Part shown: piece after piece, positions 45,413 through 55,283 of the stretch
Layout: the number at the start of each line of letters is the position of its first letter
Position numbering within the stretch: the first letter of the stretch is position 1
Assembly (NCBI RefSeq): GCF_001465595.2
Contig: NZ_CP013481.2
Span: 5,208,001-5,272,000 of the forward strand
DNA: 64,000 nucleotides
Source of the DNA: Pandoraea apista
Lineage (GTDB): Bacteria > Pseudomonadota > Gammaproteobacteria > Burkholderiales > Burkholderiaceae
Reading direction: 5' to 3'
Translations under genes and position numbers: made by a program
The notes under the pieces: model-generated
What the model saw: the letters and a program-made list of their open reading frames with translations, nothing else
What the model was told of the DNA's origin: nothing
Databases searched by the model: none

Positions 45413-46111
45413 TTAGCCCTGGGCGTACACGATTTGCGCGCGGTGGTATGGCGTGCCGCCGTACTCCCGGGGACCGTGTATCGTCTCGATCCGCTCAATG
45501 CGCCACGGCACCGGGCGGGCGAAGCGAGGGCCGTCGTAAGCGAAGGTATGGAACTCGCCGTTCTCGCCGCACGCATCGACAGTCGACGGAAGGTCGGCCA
45601 GCAGCGTAGCGTCGTATTCGCGGCCGACGAATTCCGGTCCGAGATGCCGTCCGTCCACACACACGATCACCGCGCGGTAGCCTAACGAGACGAATTCATT
45701 GGCGAGTGTCAGGCGCTCGCGTTGCCACAGCGGCAGCACGGCGGTCATGCCCGCCGCCGCACACACCTTCTCTTCCCAATCGCGATGCGGTTGCAAGTCA
45801 ATATCGCCGAACAGCGCATGCGTAATGCCATCTGCGCGCATGGCCTGCAATCGGGCAACGAACGCCGTCTCGTATTCGCGCCACCCGGCTTGTCCGACGT
45901 CGAGTGCGATACCGAGCGCGTTTGCCTGCGCTTGCATCAACTCTCGCGGCAGGCCGTGCGAGCGCGAGCTGTCGCCGGTCTCGTCGAACATTGCCAGCAA
46001 ACGCCGCACGTCGTAATGCGGTGCGCCTGTCGTGTCGCAAGACAGTGCGTGGTGCAGGGCAAGGCAGGAATCCTTGCCGCCGCTCCAGGAGAAAAAGGCA
46101 GGTGTGGGCAT
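45413..46111 (-). CDS. DUF71 / diphthine-ammonia ligase-like ATP-binding protein
   Basis: A 232-aa protein of the adenine-nucleotide alpha-hydrolase superfamily. The PP-loop SWSGGKDSCLALHHAL lies at residues 8-23, and GDIDLQPHRDWEEKVC and GENGEFHTFAYDGPRF are family motifs. Eukaryotic relatives amidate diphthine; bacteria lack diphthamide, so the bacterial reaction is unknown. The ATG at 46111 is preferred; an in-frame start 14 codons upstream is possible. It marks the right edge of the accessory block. Confidence 0.82.
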   Translation of the reverse strand: MPTPAFFSWSGGKDSCLALHHALSCDTTGAPHYDVRRLLAMFDETGDSSRSHGLPRELMQAQANALGIALDVGQAGWREYETAFVARLQAMRADGITHALFGDIDLQPHRDWEEKVCAAAGMTAVLPLWQRERLTLANEFVSLGYRAVIVCVDGRHLGPEFVGREYDATLLADLPSTVDACGENGEFHTFAYDGPRFARPVPWRIERIETIHGPREYGGTPYHRAQIVYAQG

Positions 46112-46194
46112 GGGGTCTTGTGAGTCGATCGGCCGAAGGGGTTGTCGAAACATCGATCCGCGATCCATCGCGAGACGGATCGCACAAATGCAAA

Positions 46195-46214
46195 GCGGAC
46201 CCCGCAGGGTCCGC
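46195..46214 (-). terminator. Intrinsic terminator of argB
   Basis: GCGGACCC and GGGTCCGC arms with a 4-base loop (46203-46206). On the minus strand the stem is followed by TTTGCATTTG. It lies 57 bases after the argB stop. Confidence 0.75.
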
Positions 46215-46270
46215 CCTTGAGACTTGCGGGTTGCGATGTTGCCATCGACACGCCCCGCATGACGTCGCGC

Positions 46271-47176
46271 TCAGTGCGAGCGGATCATCGTGCCGAACGG
46301 CTGCTCCGTCAGGATCTCAAGCAACACCGAGTGCTCGATGCGGCCGTCGACGATGTGCACTGACTTCACGCCGCTCTTCGCGGCGTCGAGCGCCGACGAG
46401 ATCTTCGGCAGCATGCCGCCCGAGATCGTGCCGTCTGCAAACAGTTCGTCGATCTCGCGTGCCGACAGGTCGGTCAGCAGATTGCCTTCACGGTCCATCA
46501 CGCCCGGGATGTTGGTCATCATCACCAGTTTCTCGGCGCCCAGCACCGTAGCAAGCTTGCCCGCCACGAGGTCGGCATTGATGTTGTAGGCCTGACCGTC
46601 TTCGCCCACACCGATCGGCGAGATCACGGGAATGAAAGCGTCGTCCTGCAACGCGCGCACCACGGCCGGATTGATCGAGTCGACTTCACCGACGAAACCG
46701 ATGTCGAGGAACTGGCCTTCATGTTCGCGATCCGGCATCAGCATCTTGCGGGCGTTGATGAGACCACCGTCCTTGCCGGTAAGACCCACCGCCTGACCGC
46801 CGTACTGGTTGATCAGCATCACGATGTCTTGCTGGACTTCGCCGCCGAGCACCCACTCGACCACTTCCATCGTCTCTTCGTCGGTCACGCGCATGCCCTG
46901 GATGAACGTGCCCTGCTTACCGATCTTCTTGAGCGCCTGATCGATTTGCGGACCGCCCCCGTGCACCACCACCGGATTGATACCGACGAGCTTGAGCAGA
47001 ATGACGTCGCGCGCGAAGCCTTGCTTCAGACGCTCTTCGGTCATTGCGTTGCCGCCATATTTGATCACCACGGTCTTACCGTGGTACTTGCGGATATACG
47101 GCATCGCCTCAGCCAGCACTTCGGCCTTGAGAGCAGGTGCGATGTCGTCGATGGAAGACAGTTGCGGATCGGACAT
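46271..47176 (-). CDS. argB: Acetylglutamate kinase ArgB
   Basis: ArgB (301 aa) phosphorylates N-acetylglutamate, the second step of arginine synthesis. It shows KYGGNAM near residue 40, [19 protein letters not shown] and [13 protein letters not shown]. The ATG at 47176 gives the usual N-terminus; the frame is open upstream. A TACAAT hexamer (minus, 47221-47216) is a weak -10 candidate. In related genomes the HAD nucleotidase and slmA follow argB; here a 25-kb block intervenes. Confidence 0.96.
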   Translation of the reverse strand: MSDPQLSSIDDIAPALKAEVLAEAMPYIRKYHGKTVVIKYGGNAMTEERLKQGFARDVILLKLVGINPVVVHGGGPQIDQALKKIGKQGTFIQGMRVTDEETMEVVEWVLGGEVQQDIVMLINQYGGQAVGLTGKDGGLINARKMLMPDREHEGQFLDIGFVGEVDSINPAVVRALQDDAFIPVISPIGVGEDGQAYNINADLVAGKLATVLGAEKLVMMTNIPGVMDREGNLLTDLSAREIDELFADGTISGGMLPKISSALDAAKSGVKSVHIVDGRIEHSVLLEILTEQPFGTMIRSH

Positions 47177-47585
47177 GGCGGGAAGGTTTTCGCAGGTGGA
47201 CCAGAAACACGGCGCATTGTACAACCAAGAAGCCTTTGCGTGCCGGGGTTCGACGGGTTTCGGAAGGGTCTGGGACTTGCCTCGGGCAATGCCCATGGCT
47301 ACCCTTCGTCACGTACCGGACGGCAACCGCAAAAGCGGCGATTTTCGCCCGCTCAGCGGCACACAATCGCGTGTGCGTATCACCCCTTTCACTTATTCCT
47401 GGACGCCCTTCAGTGGCCGATTTTTACCGCATCGCCGCTCGCCCCCCGATTTCGGCGCCTCAACCGCCCGCTTGTGGCCGGCCAATGACAGCGTGCGTGC
47501 TGTTGCAGTTGCGCAACTCGCGGTCGCTGGTGTCCCGGCAGAACACTGGCACCGTCGCGGCGCCGTCTCTCATGACGTGGTAAGC
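47177..47585. other. Gene-free divergent region upstream of argB and the CWC gene
   Basis: These 409 bases separate two divergent genes. Apart from the TACAAT candidate for argB I see no supported gene, RNA or repeat. The plus-strand frame of the CWC gene stays open through it, but the residues are not protein-like. Confidence 0.5.
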
Positions 47586-47864
47586 ATGACTGACCCGAAC
47601 CCCACGAAACCGGCCGGCGTCGCCCCCGATCCTGATCCTGATCCTGATCCGTCACGCTGCCCGAAGTGCGGCGCCGTGGTGACGTGCGGGGCGCTGGCTT
47701 GCGCTGACAACGCCGGCAATATCCGGTGCTGGTGCCTTGACTGGCCCCGCCTGCCTGCGTCGGCCCGGCTCGGTGCCGGCAGCTGTCTGTGCCCCGACTG
47801 TCTGCGCGCGGCGCTTGCCGGTGCCGGTGTGGCGATCGACGGCACCGCCGCCGATCCCCGTTGA
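47586..47864 (+). CDS. Cysteine-rich CWC-family protein
   Basis: A 92-aa protein with the CWC (PF14375) pattern: CPKCGAVVTCG near residue 25, CWCLDWPRLP near residue 48 and CLCPDCL near residue 68. The cysteines probably bind a metal. A DPDPDPDP stretch encoded by four GATCCT-like repeats precedes the domain. It is convergent with the copper chaperone gene. Function unknown. Confidence 0.8.
   Translation: MTDPNPTKPAGVAPDPDPDPDPSRCPKCGAVVTCGALACADNAGNIRCWCLDWPRLPASARLGAGSCLCPDCLRAALAGAGVAIDGTAADPR
47628..47650 (+). repeat. GATCCT hexanucleotide repeat in the CWC gene
   Basis: Nearly four copies of GATCCT encode Asp-Pro units. Because the unit is six bases, copy change would lengthen or shorten the linker without a frameshift. 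Confidence 0.85.
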
Positions 47865-47895
47865 AGCTGACTGGCTGCGTCAGCGCTCGCCGAAT

Positions 47896-48387
47896 TTACT
47901 GGCTGTGCGCGCCGTGCGCCATGCCCGCCATGCCGCCGCCCGCCGCAGGCGCACCCGCCGTGAGATCGCGCACCGGCACCTGCACCTGCTGCTCGGACTT
48001 TTTGTGATCCGCCGATTCGAAGCGCAACGTCAACGGGACGGTATCGCCCTTCTTGAGCGCCGCCTTCAGGTCCGTGAGCATGATGTGGTAGCTGCCCGGC
48101 TTGAGCTGCACCGGCTGATTGGCCGGCAGCGGCAAGCCGTTGGGCAACGCGCGCATTTTCATGAGCGTGCCTTCAAGCTTCATCTCGTGCACTTCGGCGT
48201 TCGCCGCCACCGGCGTACTCGCACCAACGAGCGTAGTCGCCTGATGCGCCTGCAACGTCATGAAAACGCCGGTCGCCGTCTGGCCGGGCACGGTGCCGCG
48301 CGCCCACGCGTCGGAGACATCCACCTGCGCATAGGCCGAGGCCATGCCGAGACTCAGCGCGGCAGCCACCCAAAGCTTGTGCTTCAT
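47896..48387 (-). CDS. PCu(A)C-type periplasmic copper chaperone
   Basis: A 163-aa secreted protein with signal peptide MKHKLWVAAALSLGMASAYA. The copper-binding residues lie in EVHEMKLEGTLMKM and YHIMLTDL, the His/Met pattern of PCu(A)C proteins that deliver copper to cytochrome oxidase Cu(A). The C-terminus is Met/His rich (GGGMAGMAHGAHSQ), a possible extra copper site. It is divergent from regB. Confidence 0.92.
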   Translation of the reverse strand: MKHKLWVAAALSLGMASAYAQVDVSDAWARGTVPGQTATGVFMTLQAHQATTLVGASTPVAANAEVHEMKLEGTLMKMRALPNGLPLPANQPVQLKPGSYHIMLTDLKAALKKGDTVPLTLRFESADHKKSEQQVQVPVRDLTAGAPAAGGGMAGMAHGAHSQ

Positions 48388-48616
48388 GCAAACTCCTTTT
48401 CGTTATCGACGGACACACATCCGCCCTGTATCGCATGAGACGCCGCGCGGCACCATGCCGCGCGAGACGTGGATCTTCATTGTAGACGCGCCTCGCCGCA
48501 CGTGTGTGCGGGAAGTGTGATGAGGTGCATTGCGGCTTGTTCCCCCCGTGCGGCAGAGTGTCGCAGCGCCGGGCCACGCGGGATAGCCCGGGACCCGGAC
48601 TTGGTACACTTGTCGT

Positions 48617-49885
48617 ATGACTCATTTTCCCATCGAGCGAACCAACGTCGTTCAGCTTTTCTGGCTGCGCTGCCTGGCCATCGTCGGCCAACTGGCGACG
48701 ATCGGGGTCGCGCAACTCTGGCTCGGCGTGCGATTGCCGCTTGAGCCGATGCTCACCATCGTCGCTCTCGAAGTGCTGTTCAACGTACTCACCTGGGTAC
48801 GGGCGCGACGCGGGCTGGAGCGCGCGAAGCGCCGCACCGATCTCGATCTGATGGGACAGTTGCTCGTCGATCTGGCCGCGCTCACCGCGCTGCTGTTCTT
48901 CTCGGGCGGCGCAACCAATCCCTTCGTCTCGCTGTTCCTGCCCGGTCTGGCGATTGCCGCCGCCGTACTGCCGTGGCGTAACGCCTCGCAACTGGCGTTG
49001 CTCTCGCTAGTCGCCTATGGCGCGCTGAACTTCCAGTACGTACCGCTCGATCTGGCCGATCCGGGCAATCTGCTGCGCCTGCATCTGGCCGGCATGTGGG
49101 TCAACTTCGTGGTCAGCGTGCTGGTCATCGCGTGGTTCGTCTCGCGAATGTCGCGGGCGCTGCGCGCGCGCGACGCGCAACTCGCCCGCGCCGAGCAGCG
49201 TTTGTTGCGCGACGAACGCATGGCCGCGCTAGGCGCACAGGCCGCGAGCGTAGCGCATGAACTCGGCACACCGCTCTCGACGATGGCCGTGGTCGTGGGC
49301 GAACTCCGCAGCGAGAGTCGGGGCAACGACGCGCTCAAACCCTTCGAGCCGGATCTTCAGACGCTCGAACAGCAAATCGCCTTGTGCAAGAGCGCCATCG
49401 GCCACGTGCAGACGCGCGCTGCGGCGCCGGTGCGTCAGGCGGTAGCCGAGTGGCTGCCCGCGTTCACCACGCAATGGCGATTGCGCCATCCGCAGGTGCA
49501 GTTTCAGTTACGCGTGCCGCCGCAAATGACCGCACGCATCGAAGACACCGTGCAGGTCGGTCAGATTCTCACCATCCTGCTCGATAACGCAGCGTACTTC
49601 AGCCCGTCGTCGGTCACGCTCGACGTCAGTGTCACGCCGGACAATGTGCACTTCACCGTCTGCGACGAGGGCCCTGGCATGACGGCCGAATTGCGTACGC
49701 GGCTGGGGAATTCCCCGGTGATGAGCACACACGGCGGGCATGGCATGGGGCTGTATCTGGCCTTTGCCAGCGCGCAGCGTCTCGGTGGCGATATCGTCCT
49801 CACCCCCAACGCGCCGCAAGGCACGCGCGCCGAGCTGCGCTTGCCGATGGCCACCTTCTTCTTCGGCTCGCGGAGTCAGACATGA
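48617..49885 (+). CDS. regB: Redox sensor histidine kinase RegB/PrrB
   Basis: RegB (422 aa) is a membrane kinase that senses the ubiquinone pool and respiratory electron flow. Six helices fill the first 175 residues. The quinone-linked GGATNPF motif is at 97-103, the phospho-acceptor His214 in SVAHELGTPLS, and Cys257 lies where redox-active Cys265 is found in Rhodobacter. The C-terminal ATPase domain has LDNAAYFSP and GHGMGLYLA. The stop overlaps regA (ATGA). Confidence 0.92.
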   Translation: MTHFPIERTNVVQLFWLRCLAIVGQLATIGVAQLWLGVRLPLEPMLTIVALEVLFNVLTWVRARRGLERAKRRTDLDLMGQLLVDLAALTALLFFSGGATNPFVSLFLPGLAIAAAVLPWRNASQLALLSLVAYGALNFQYVPLDLADPGNLLRLHLAGMWVNFVVSVLVIAWFVSRMSRALRARDAQLARAEQRLLRDERMAALGAQAASVAHELGTPLSTMAVVVGELRSESRGNDALKPFEPDLQTLEQQIALCKSAIGHVQTRAAAPVRQAVAEWLPAFTTQWRLRHPQVQFQLRVPPQMTARIEDTVQVGQILTILLDNAAYFSPSSVTLDVSVTPDNVHFTVCDEGPGMTAELRTRLGNSPVMSTHGGHGMGLYLAFASAQRLGGDIVLTPNAPQGTRAELRLPMATFFFGSRSQT

Positions 49886-50424
49886 ACGCCTCGCATTTCC
49901 TCCTTATCGACGACGATGTCGTCTTCGCCGAAACACTGGCCCGGGCGCTGACCCGTCGCGGCTACGACGTGCAGATCGCCGCCGACAGTGCTGCGGCGCT
50001 GCTCGCGGCGCGCACGCGTCAGTTCGATCTGATTTCGGTCGACCTGCATCTCGGCCATGACTCGGGACTGCCGCTTATCGCTCCGCTGCGCGCATTGCAA
50101 CCGAAAGCCCGCATGCTGGTGCTCACCGGTTACGCGAGCATTGCGACGGCCGTACAGGCCGTGAAGGACGGCGCGGACAACTATCTCGCCAAACCGGCCA
50201 ACGCCGACACGATCCTCGCGTCGCTACGCAGCGACGCAAGCGAAACGCAGGCCGACGAAGCCTTCGAGAACCCGTCGCCCCTGTCGGTCGCACGCCTCGA
50301 GTGGGAACACATTCAACGCGTGCTCGCCGAACATAACGGCAACATCTCGGCCACGGCACGCGCGTTGAACATGCATCGGCGCACGTTGCAGCGCAAGCTG
50401 CTGAAGCGGCCTGTGAAGCAGTAA
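49882..50424 (+). CDS. regA: Redox response regulator RegA/PrrA
   Basis: RegA (180 aa) has a receiver domain with phospho-acceptor Asp54 (ISVDLHLG) and Lys near 107 (YLAKPAN). A short linker leads to a Fis-type HTH (WEHIQRVLAEHNGN, then SATARALNMHRRTLQRKL). It is coupled to regB and followed by a strong terminator. It controls respiratory and redox genes in other proteobacteria. Confidence 0.93.
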   Translation: MNASHFLLIDDDVVFAETLARALTRRGYDVQIAADSAAALLAARTRQFDLISVDLHLGHDSGLPLIAPLRALQPKARMLVLTGYASIATAVQAVKDGADNYLAKPANADTILASLRSDASETQADEAFENPSPLSVARLEWEHIQRVLAEHNGNISATARALNMHRRTLQRKLLKRPVKQ

Positions 50425-50505
50425 CCTCAGGGCAACGCGCGATAGCGCAGCCATACAGTGCTCGCGCAGCGCCCGCACGCCGCTCACACAGCGCGTCGCC
50501 AGACG

Positions 50506-50533
50506 AAAAAAGGCCCCTCCCGGGGCCTTTTTC
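50506..50533. terminator. Bidirectional terminator between regA and hslU
   Basis: An A-run with AGGCCCC (to 50517), a 4-base TCCC loop, then GGGGCC and a T-run (50522-50532). It serves regA on the plus strand and hslU on the minus strand. Confidence 0.9.
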
Positions 50534-50559
50534 ACGTCGCTTCGATCTCTCGGCGCGGC

Positions 50560-51918
50560 TTACAGCACGTAGCGCGACAGATCTTCGTTCTGCGCCACTT
50601 CCTCGAGGAAACGATTCACGTACTCGGCGTTGATCGACACCACTTCGCTCGCCTGCTTGCCGGCGTTGTACGAGATATCTTCCAGCAGCTTCTCGATCAC
50701 GGTGTACAGACGTCGTGCACCGATGTTCTCGGTCTTCTCGTTGACCGAGAACGCGATTTCCGCGAGACGCTTGATCCCGTCCGGCGCGAATTCGAGATGC
50801 ACGTCTTCCGTGGCGAGCAACGCCTGATACTGCTTGACGAGGCTGGCGTCCGTTTGCGTGAGAATCGCTTCGAAATCCTGCACCGACAGCGATTCGAGTT
50901 CGACGCGAATCGGGAAGCGCCCTTGCAGTTCCGGAATCAGATCGCTCGGCTTGGCCAGATGGAATGCACCACTCGCAATGAACAGGATGTGGTCCGTCTT
51001 GATCATGCCGAACTTCGTGCTCACGGTCGTGCCTTCGACCAGCGGCAGCAGATCGCGCTGCACACCCTGACGCGACACGTCGCCGCCGCCCACTTCGCTA
51101 CGCGTGGCGATCTTGTCGATTTCGTCGAGGAACACAATGCCGTTCTGCTCGACGTTACGCAGGGCCAGTTGCTTGACCTCTTCGTCGTTGAGCATCTTCG
51201 ACGCTTCTTCGTCCGTCAGCACCTTGAGCGCGTCCTTGATCTTGAGCTTCTGACGCTTCTTGCGCTGATTACCCAGATTCGCGAACATGCCCTTGATCTG
51301 CTCGGTCATCTCTTCCATTCCCGGCGGGCCCATGATCTCCATGCCCTGTGCCGGAATTTCCACTTCCAGTTCGACTTCCTTGTCGTCGAGCTGACCTTCG
51401 CGAAGGCGCTTGCGGAAGGTCTGACGCGTCGCGTTATCTTCCGTGTTCGTTTCCACCTCGTGCGACGCCGAACCAAAACGGATATCGCGCGACGATTCGC
51501 GCCCGGTCGGCAGCAGCAGATCGAGAATGCGATCCTCGGCGCGATCTTCGGCCTTGGTACGCACCTTCTTCATTTCGGCTTCACGCGTCTGCTTGATCGC
51601 GATTTCCGCGAGGTCGCGCACAATGCTATCCACGTCGCGGCCGACATAGCCCACTTCGGTGAACTTGGTCGCCTCGACCTTGATGAACGGCGCATCAGCC
51701 AGCTTGGCCAGACGGCGCGCAATTTCGGTCTTGCCGACACCGGTCGGACCGATCATGAGAATGTTCTTCGGCGTGATTTCCTGACGCAGGGGCTCAGCCA
51801 CCTGCTGACGGCGCCAGCGGTTGCGCAACGCCACCGCAACAGCCTTCTTGGCCTTCTGCTGGCCGATGATGTGTTTGTCGAGTTCGGAAACGATCTCGGA
51901 GGGGGTCATATGGGTCAT
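50560..51918 (-). CDS. hslU: ATP-dependent protease ATPase subunit HslU
   Basis: HslU (ClpY, 452 aa) is the AAA+ unfoldase of the HslUV protease. It shows [20 protein letters not shown] near the start, Walker [10 protein letters not shown], Walker [12 protein letters not shown], and the C-terminal SRYVL tail that docks into HslV. The start is ATG 51918 (MTHMTPSEI) or 51909; neither has a strong ribosome-binding site. The frame continues into hslV without family similarity. hslV lies 119 bases upstream. Confidence 0.96.
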   Translation of the reverse strand: MTHMTPSEIVSELDKHIIGQQKAKKAVAVALRNRWRRQQVAEPLRQEITPKNILMIGPTGVGKTEIARRLAKLADAPFIKVEATKFTEVGYVGRDVDSIVRDLAEIAIKQTREAEMKKVRTKAEDRAEDRILDLLLPTGRESSRDIRFGSASHEVETNTEDNATRQTFRKRLREGQLDDKEVELEVEIPAQGMEIMGPPGMEEMTEQIKGMFANLGNQRKKRQKLKIKDALKVLTDEEASKMLNDEEVKQLALRNVEQNGIVFLDEIDKIATRSEVGGGDVSRQGVQRDLLPLVEGTTVSTKFGMIKTDHILFIASGAFHLAKPSDLIPELQGRFPIRVELESLSVQDFEAILTQTDASLVKQYQALLATEDVHLEFAPDGIKRLAEIAFSVNEKTENIGARRLYTVIEKLLEDISYNAGKQASEVVSINAEYVNRFLEEVAQNEDLSRYVL

Positions 51919-52037
51919 GACGTTCGCCAAATTAGGGGTTCGCACAGAGGGTGACGCCCGGCCGGCATGCTCGCCGCCGCCGGCCGGCAAGTCGCACCGC
52001 AGGAGTCCACCTGCTGCGGTGCGCGCGTCGTCCGTCG

Positions 52038-52589
52038 TCACTTCGCTGCCGTCTGCGGCAGCGATTCGATAATGTGGTTGCCGTTGGTGTAGATGCACAT
52101 TTCGCCCGCGATCGTCAGCGCTTTCTTGACGATCTCTGCCGGCGTCAGGTCGGTGTTCTCGACCAGCGCGCGCGCCGCGGCCTGTGCGTAAGATCCGCCC
52201 GAACCGATGGCGGCAACGCCGCCCTCCGGATCGAGCACATCGCCGTTGCCGGTGATGACCAGCGTGGTCTCGGCATCGGCAACGATCATCATCGCTTCGA
52301 GACGGCGCAGCATACGGTCGGTACGCCAATCCTTGGCAAGTTCGACCGCCGAGCGTGTCAGATGCCCCTGGTGCTTCTGAAGCTTCGCCTCGAAGCGGTC
52401 GAGCAGCGAGAAGGCGTCTGCCGTGGCGCCGGCGAAGCCGACCATGACCTTGCCGTCGTAAATCGTGCGCACTTTGCGTGCGGTGCCCTTCATCACGATG
52501 TTGCCGAGCGTGACCTGACCGTCGCCGCCGAGCGCGACCTGATCGCCGCGCCGAACGGAGACGATGGTGGTGCCGTGATATTGCTCCAT
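52038..52589 (-). CDS. hslV: ATP-dependent protease peptidase subunit HslV
   Basis: HslV (ClpQ, 183 aa) forms a double-hexamer peptidase. The precursor starts [15 protein letters not shown]; cleavage exposes the catalytic threonine of [20 protein letters not shown] is also conserved. An AAAGGAA site precedes the ATG at 52589. It is the first gene of hslVU. A sigma32-like promoter candidate lies upstream. Confidence 0.96.
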   Translation of the reverse strand: MEQYHGTTIVSVRRGDQVALGGDGQVTLGNIVMKGTARKVRTIYDGKVMVGFAGATADAFSLLDRFEAKLQKHQGHLTRSAVELAKDWRTDRMLRRLEAMMIVADAETTLVITGNGDVLDPEGGVAAIGSGGSYAQAAARALVENTDLTPAEIVKKALTIAGEMCIYTNGNHIIESLPQTAAK

Positions 52590-52700
52590 GCCTGTTCCTT
52601 TTCGGGGGGCGACAACGCGCCCCGTAACGATTGGCCCGGACGCCTGACGCGCCCTCACGACCGTGACGACGCACCCTGCCGGGCGAGACGTGACTGTAGT

Positions 52701-52725
52701 TTAGGGCAATCGAAAGAATATCAAG
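52701..52725 (-). promoter_or_regulatory. Candidate heat-shock (sigma32-type) promoter of hslVU
   Basis: CTTGAT (52725-52720), 13 bases, then CCCTAA (52706-52701), about 115 bases upstream of hslV. The -35 is close to the CTTGAA consensus; the -10 matches CCCCAT only partly. Confidence 0.35.
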
Positions 52726-52798
52726 AGGCGTCGACGGCTTGGGGCAACCCCAGCTTTTCTGGCAGGCCGGTGTCGCAAAATAGCGGCATGGATCGGAA

Positions 52799-52857
52799 GA
52801 TTCGCGCGGCGTTGCACCGCGCGAATCGAGTGTTGCGAAACAATTTCTCGGAAATTG
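52799..52857 (-). terminator. Tandem hairpins after the TonB receptor gene
   Basis: First downstream of the receptor stop is CAATTTC/GAAATTG (52841-52857, 3-base loop), followed on the minus strand by TTT. Next is a perfect 11-bp GATTCGCGCGG stem (52799-52809, 52817-52827). Together they probably end the receptor transcript. Confidence 0.55.
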
Positions 52858-52882
52858 CCTCGTTTTTGCGGCGTTTTACCGC

Positions 52883-55054
52883 TTAGAACGTGGTGCGCAA
52901 CCCCACGCGAACCGAACGCCCGCCCTGCGGCGCAATGTCGCGCAGCACCGAACTGGCCAGACGCACCTCCTGATTGGTCAGGTTCTCACCCTTCAGATAG
53001 GCCAGCCATTGTGCGCCACCTGCCTTGAACTGGTAGGTAAGCGCCGCGCCGAGCGTGGTGTAGCCATTTGTCGTCAGATCGTTGGCGGGCACACGGCCCT
53101 GATTGCTCGCATGCACCATTTCCAGTCGCGTGCCCCAATGGCCCAGCCCGTACGCCAGCGCCGCCGTCAGACGCAACGGTGCAATGCGCGGCAGCGGTTC
53201 GCCCGTATCGCGATTACGGCCAATGGTGTAATCGCCACGCAGTTCGAGATCGAGATTGCCGTAGCCCTGCCAGAGGCGCGCGCGGCCTTCGGCCTCGACA
53301 CCGTAAAGGTCAGCCGGAACCCCCGCGTACTGATAGACCGGCAGGTTCCGGTCGTCCTCGGCAATCGTCTGCCCGGTGTTGTTCAGGGCGATGAAGTTGG
53401 TGAAGCGGCTGTAGAACAAACCGACGCTGCCCTTGTTCGGACCACTTTCGTAACGCAGCGACAGATCGGTTGAGAAGGCCTTCTCGAGCTTGGCCTGCGG
53501 ATTGCCGATTTCCCATACGCCGGTCGCCAGATGCGGGCCGTTCGCGTATAGCTCGTAGAACGTGGGAGCGCGCTCCGTATATGAGGTGTTGAGCGCTACC
53601 GACCATGCCGGCGCCAGCGCGAAGACCGCACCAGCCGAGACGCTACCCGGGGTGAAGTTGCGCGACGGCAGGTCGTCGAAACGCTCGTTGCCCCCCATCG
53701 CCGGCTTCACACTCGTGTGTTCGATGCGCGCGCCGAACGAGAGCTTCACCGCCTGACTCACGGCCCACTCTTCGAGCGCGAACAGTGCCACGTTGCGGGT
53801 GTCGCTCTTGGGCACAAAAGCCTCTTCGCCCAGCGCCGAGAATGTGTTCTGAGAGAACTGTACGCCCACCGCGCCTTCAAGCGGTCCGATCTTCGCATGG
53901 CGCGCTTCGATTCGGCCTTCGTATCCGTGATTCTTGAAGGTCGTACCCGTCTCGCCGTTTTCGATTTCCTTGTGCTCGTAGTCGGTGTAGCCGAAGTTGA
54001 ACTTGAGGGCCGTGAAAGGGCCGCTCAGATTGCGCACTTCACTTGCCAGCGCCAGACGCTGCTGCCGCATGCGGATGCGCGTGTCGGCCTCGGCAACGGT
54101 GCCGTAGTCGGAGTCGTAACCGGAGTACGACAGCCCCGCATAGCCGTTCGCCCAGGTCCACGACGCCCCTACGGCAGCACCGCTCACCTGCCCGTTGCTG
54201 TTCGGCAATGTGCCTGACGGTTGCGGCGTATCTTCGTCGTCGCGGGCGCGTTGTTGTGCCGAACGGGCGAAGCCCGGGATACGCAGGTCCGCGTTCTTCC
54301 GGGCAAAGCCGTCGACATGGAACGCAAACTGGCCATTGCCGAATTCGAGCTGTGCCGCGCCCGCGCGCTCGCGGTTCGCGCCGCCGTAGCTGAAGTCCGT
54401 CGCGCCGGAAATGCCCGTGATGGATTCACGCGGAATACGATTGTCGATGGTGTTGATTACGCCGCCGACGGCATTGCCACCATAGAGCAGGGCGGCTGGG
54501 CCGCGCACGATTTCGACGCGCTCGATCGTCAACGGGTCTTGTGCCACGGCGTGGTCGTAGGACAGAGACGACGCATCGAGGGCGGCGGTGCCGTTCTGCA
54601 ACACGCGGATGCGGTCGCCGTCGAGCCCCCGGATGATCGGCCGGCTGACGTTCGGGCCATACGACGTTGCCGAGACCCCCGGCAGTCCGTCGAGCGTCTC
54701 GCCCAGCGTTCCGGCACGGCGCAGCGCAAGCGCTTTCCCGTCGAGTTCGGTCACCGGCACGGTCAGATCGGCAGCGGCACGGCCGAGCGGATTCCCCGTA
54801 ACGAAAGTCGTCGGTAGTGCTGCTTCCGGCGCCGCCGGGGCGGCGGCGGAAGGCGTTTCGGAAGGGACATCAGCCGCTTGAGCGGAAAGACTCGTCGCGG
54901 CAAGCGCGCTGAATGTCAGTGCCGCAGCCAACGGCAGCGGCGCCAGATCGGGCAGTGCGCGGCGCGCGCGACGCACGGCGAGAAGCGAAGAAGCAGCAAA
55001 AGCGAGCGAAGACGCCGCACGCTCACGCGCGGCGTTCGAAGTAGGGTGTGCCAT
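52883..55054 (-). CDS. znuD: ZnuD-like TonB-dependent outer-membrane receptor
   Basis: A 723-aa TonB receptor. The plug has ETLDGLPGVSATSYGPNVSRP and IRGLDGDRIRVLQNG, which are characteristic of the ZnuD zinc-receptor group, and the barrel ends in VRVGLRTTF. The N-terminus is long (about 60 residues before ADVPSET), with the signal helix at PLAAALTFSALAATSLSAQA; the true start may be later. A zinc substrate is inferred from sequence type and the neighbouring Zur, CobW and operator-like dyads. Confidence 0.87.
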   Translation of the reverse strand: MAHPTSNAARERAASSLAFAASSLLAVRRARRALPDLAPLPLAAALTFSALAATSLSAQAADVPSETPSAAAPAAPEAALPTTFVTGNPLGRAAADLTVPVTELDGKALALRRAGTLGETLDGLPGVSATSYGPNVSRPIIRGLDGDRIRVLQNGTAALDASSLSYDHAVAQDPLTIERVEIVRGPAALLYGGNAVGGVINTIDNRIPRESITGISGATDFSYGGANRERAGAAQLEFGNGQFAFHVDGFARKNADLRIPGFARSAQQRARDDEDTPQPSGTLPNSNGQVSGAAVGASWTWANGYAGLSYSGYDSDYGTVAEADTRIRMRQQRLALASEVRNLSGPFTALKFNFGYTDYEHKEIENGETGTTFKNHGYEGRIEARHAKIGPLEGAVGVQFSQNTFSALGEEAFVPKSDTRNVALFALEEWAVSQAVKLSFGARIEHTSVKPAMGGNERFDDLPSRNFTPGSVSAGAVFALAPAWSVALNTSYTERAPTFYELYANGPHLATGVWEIGNPQAKLEKAFSTDLSLRYESGPNKGSVGLFYSRFTNFIALNNTGQTIAEDDRNLPVYQYAGVPADLYGVEAEGRARLWQGYGNLDLELRGDYTIGRNRDTGEPLPRIAPLRLTAALAYGLGHWGTRLEMVHASNQGRVPANDLTTNGYTTLGAALTYQFKAGGAQWLAYLKGENLTNQEVRLASSVLRDIAPQGGRSVRVGLRTTF

Positions 55055-55283
55055 GTCGGTATGAATTCTGTTGGGTCTGTGCAGGGAGCCTCGCCCGAGG
55101 GCTCAGGACGCCCGGGTACCCCGTGCATCGGCGCGAACGAATGCCTGCCGCGTCGACGCCAAACGGCAGACGAACGCGCAGCAGCACGCTCGCTTCACAC
55201 GCTCGGGAGGCAGCGAAGATCAGTGCTGGTATCGGCAGGGAGTCGCGCGCAAAGCGCGGAAAAACGCGAGAGAACGCGTAGGG

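Noticed and set aside
51919..52674. N-terminal extension of hslU into hslV
   Set aside because: The frame stays open, but the residues do not resemble HslU, and hslV is clear in another frame.
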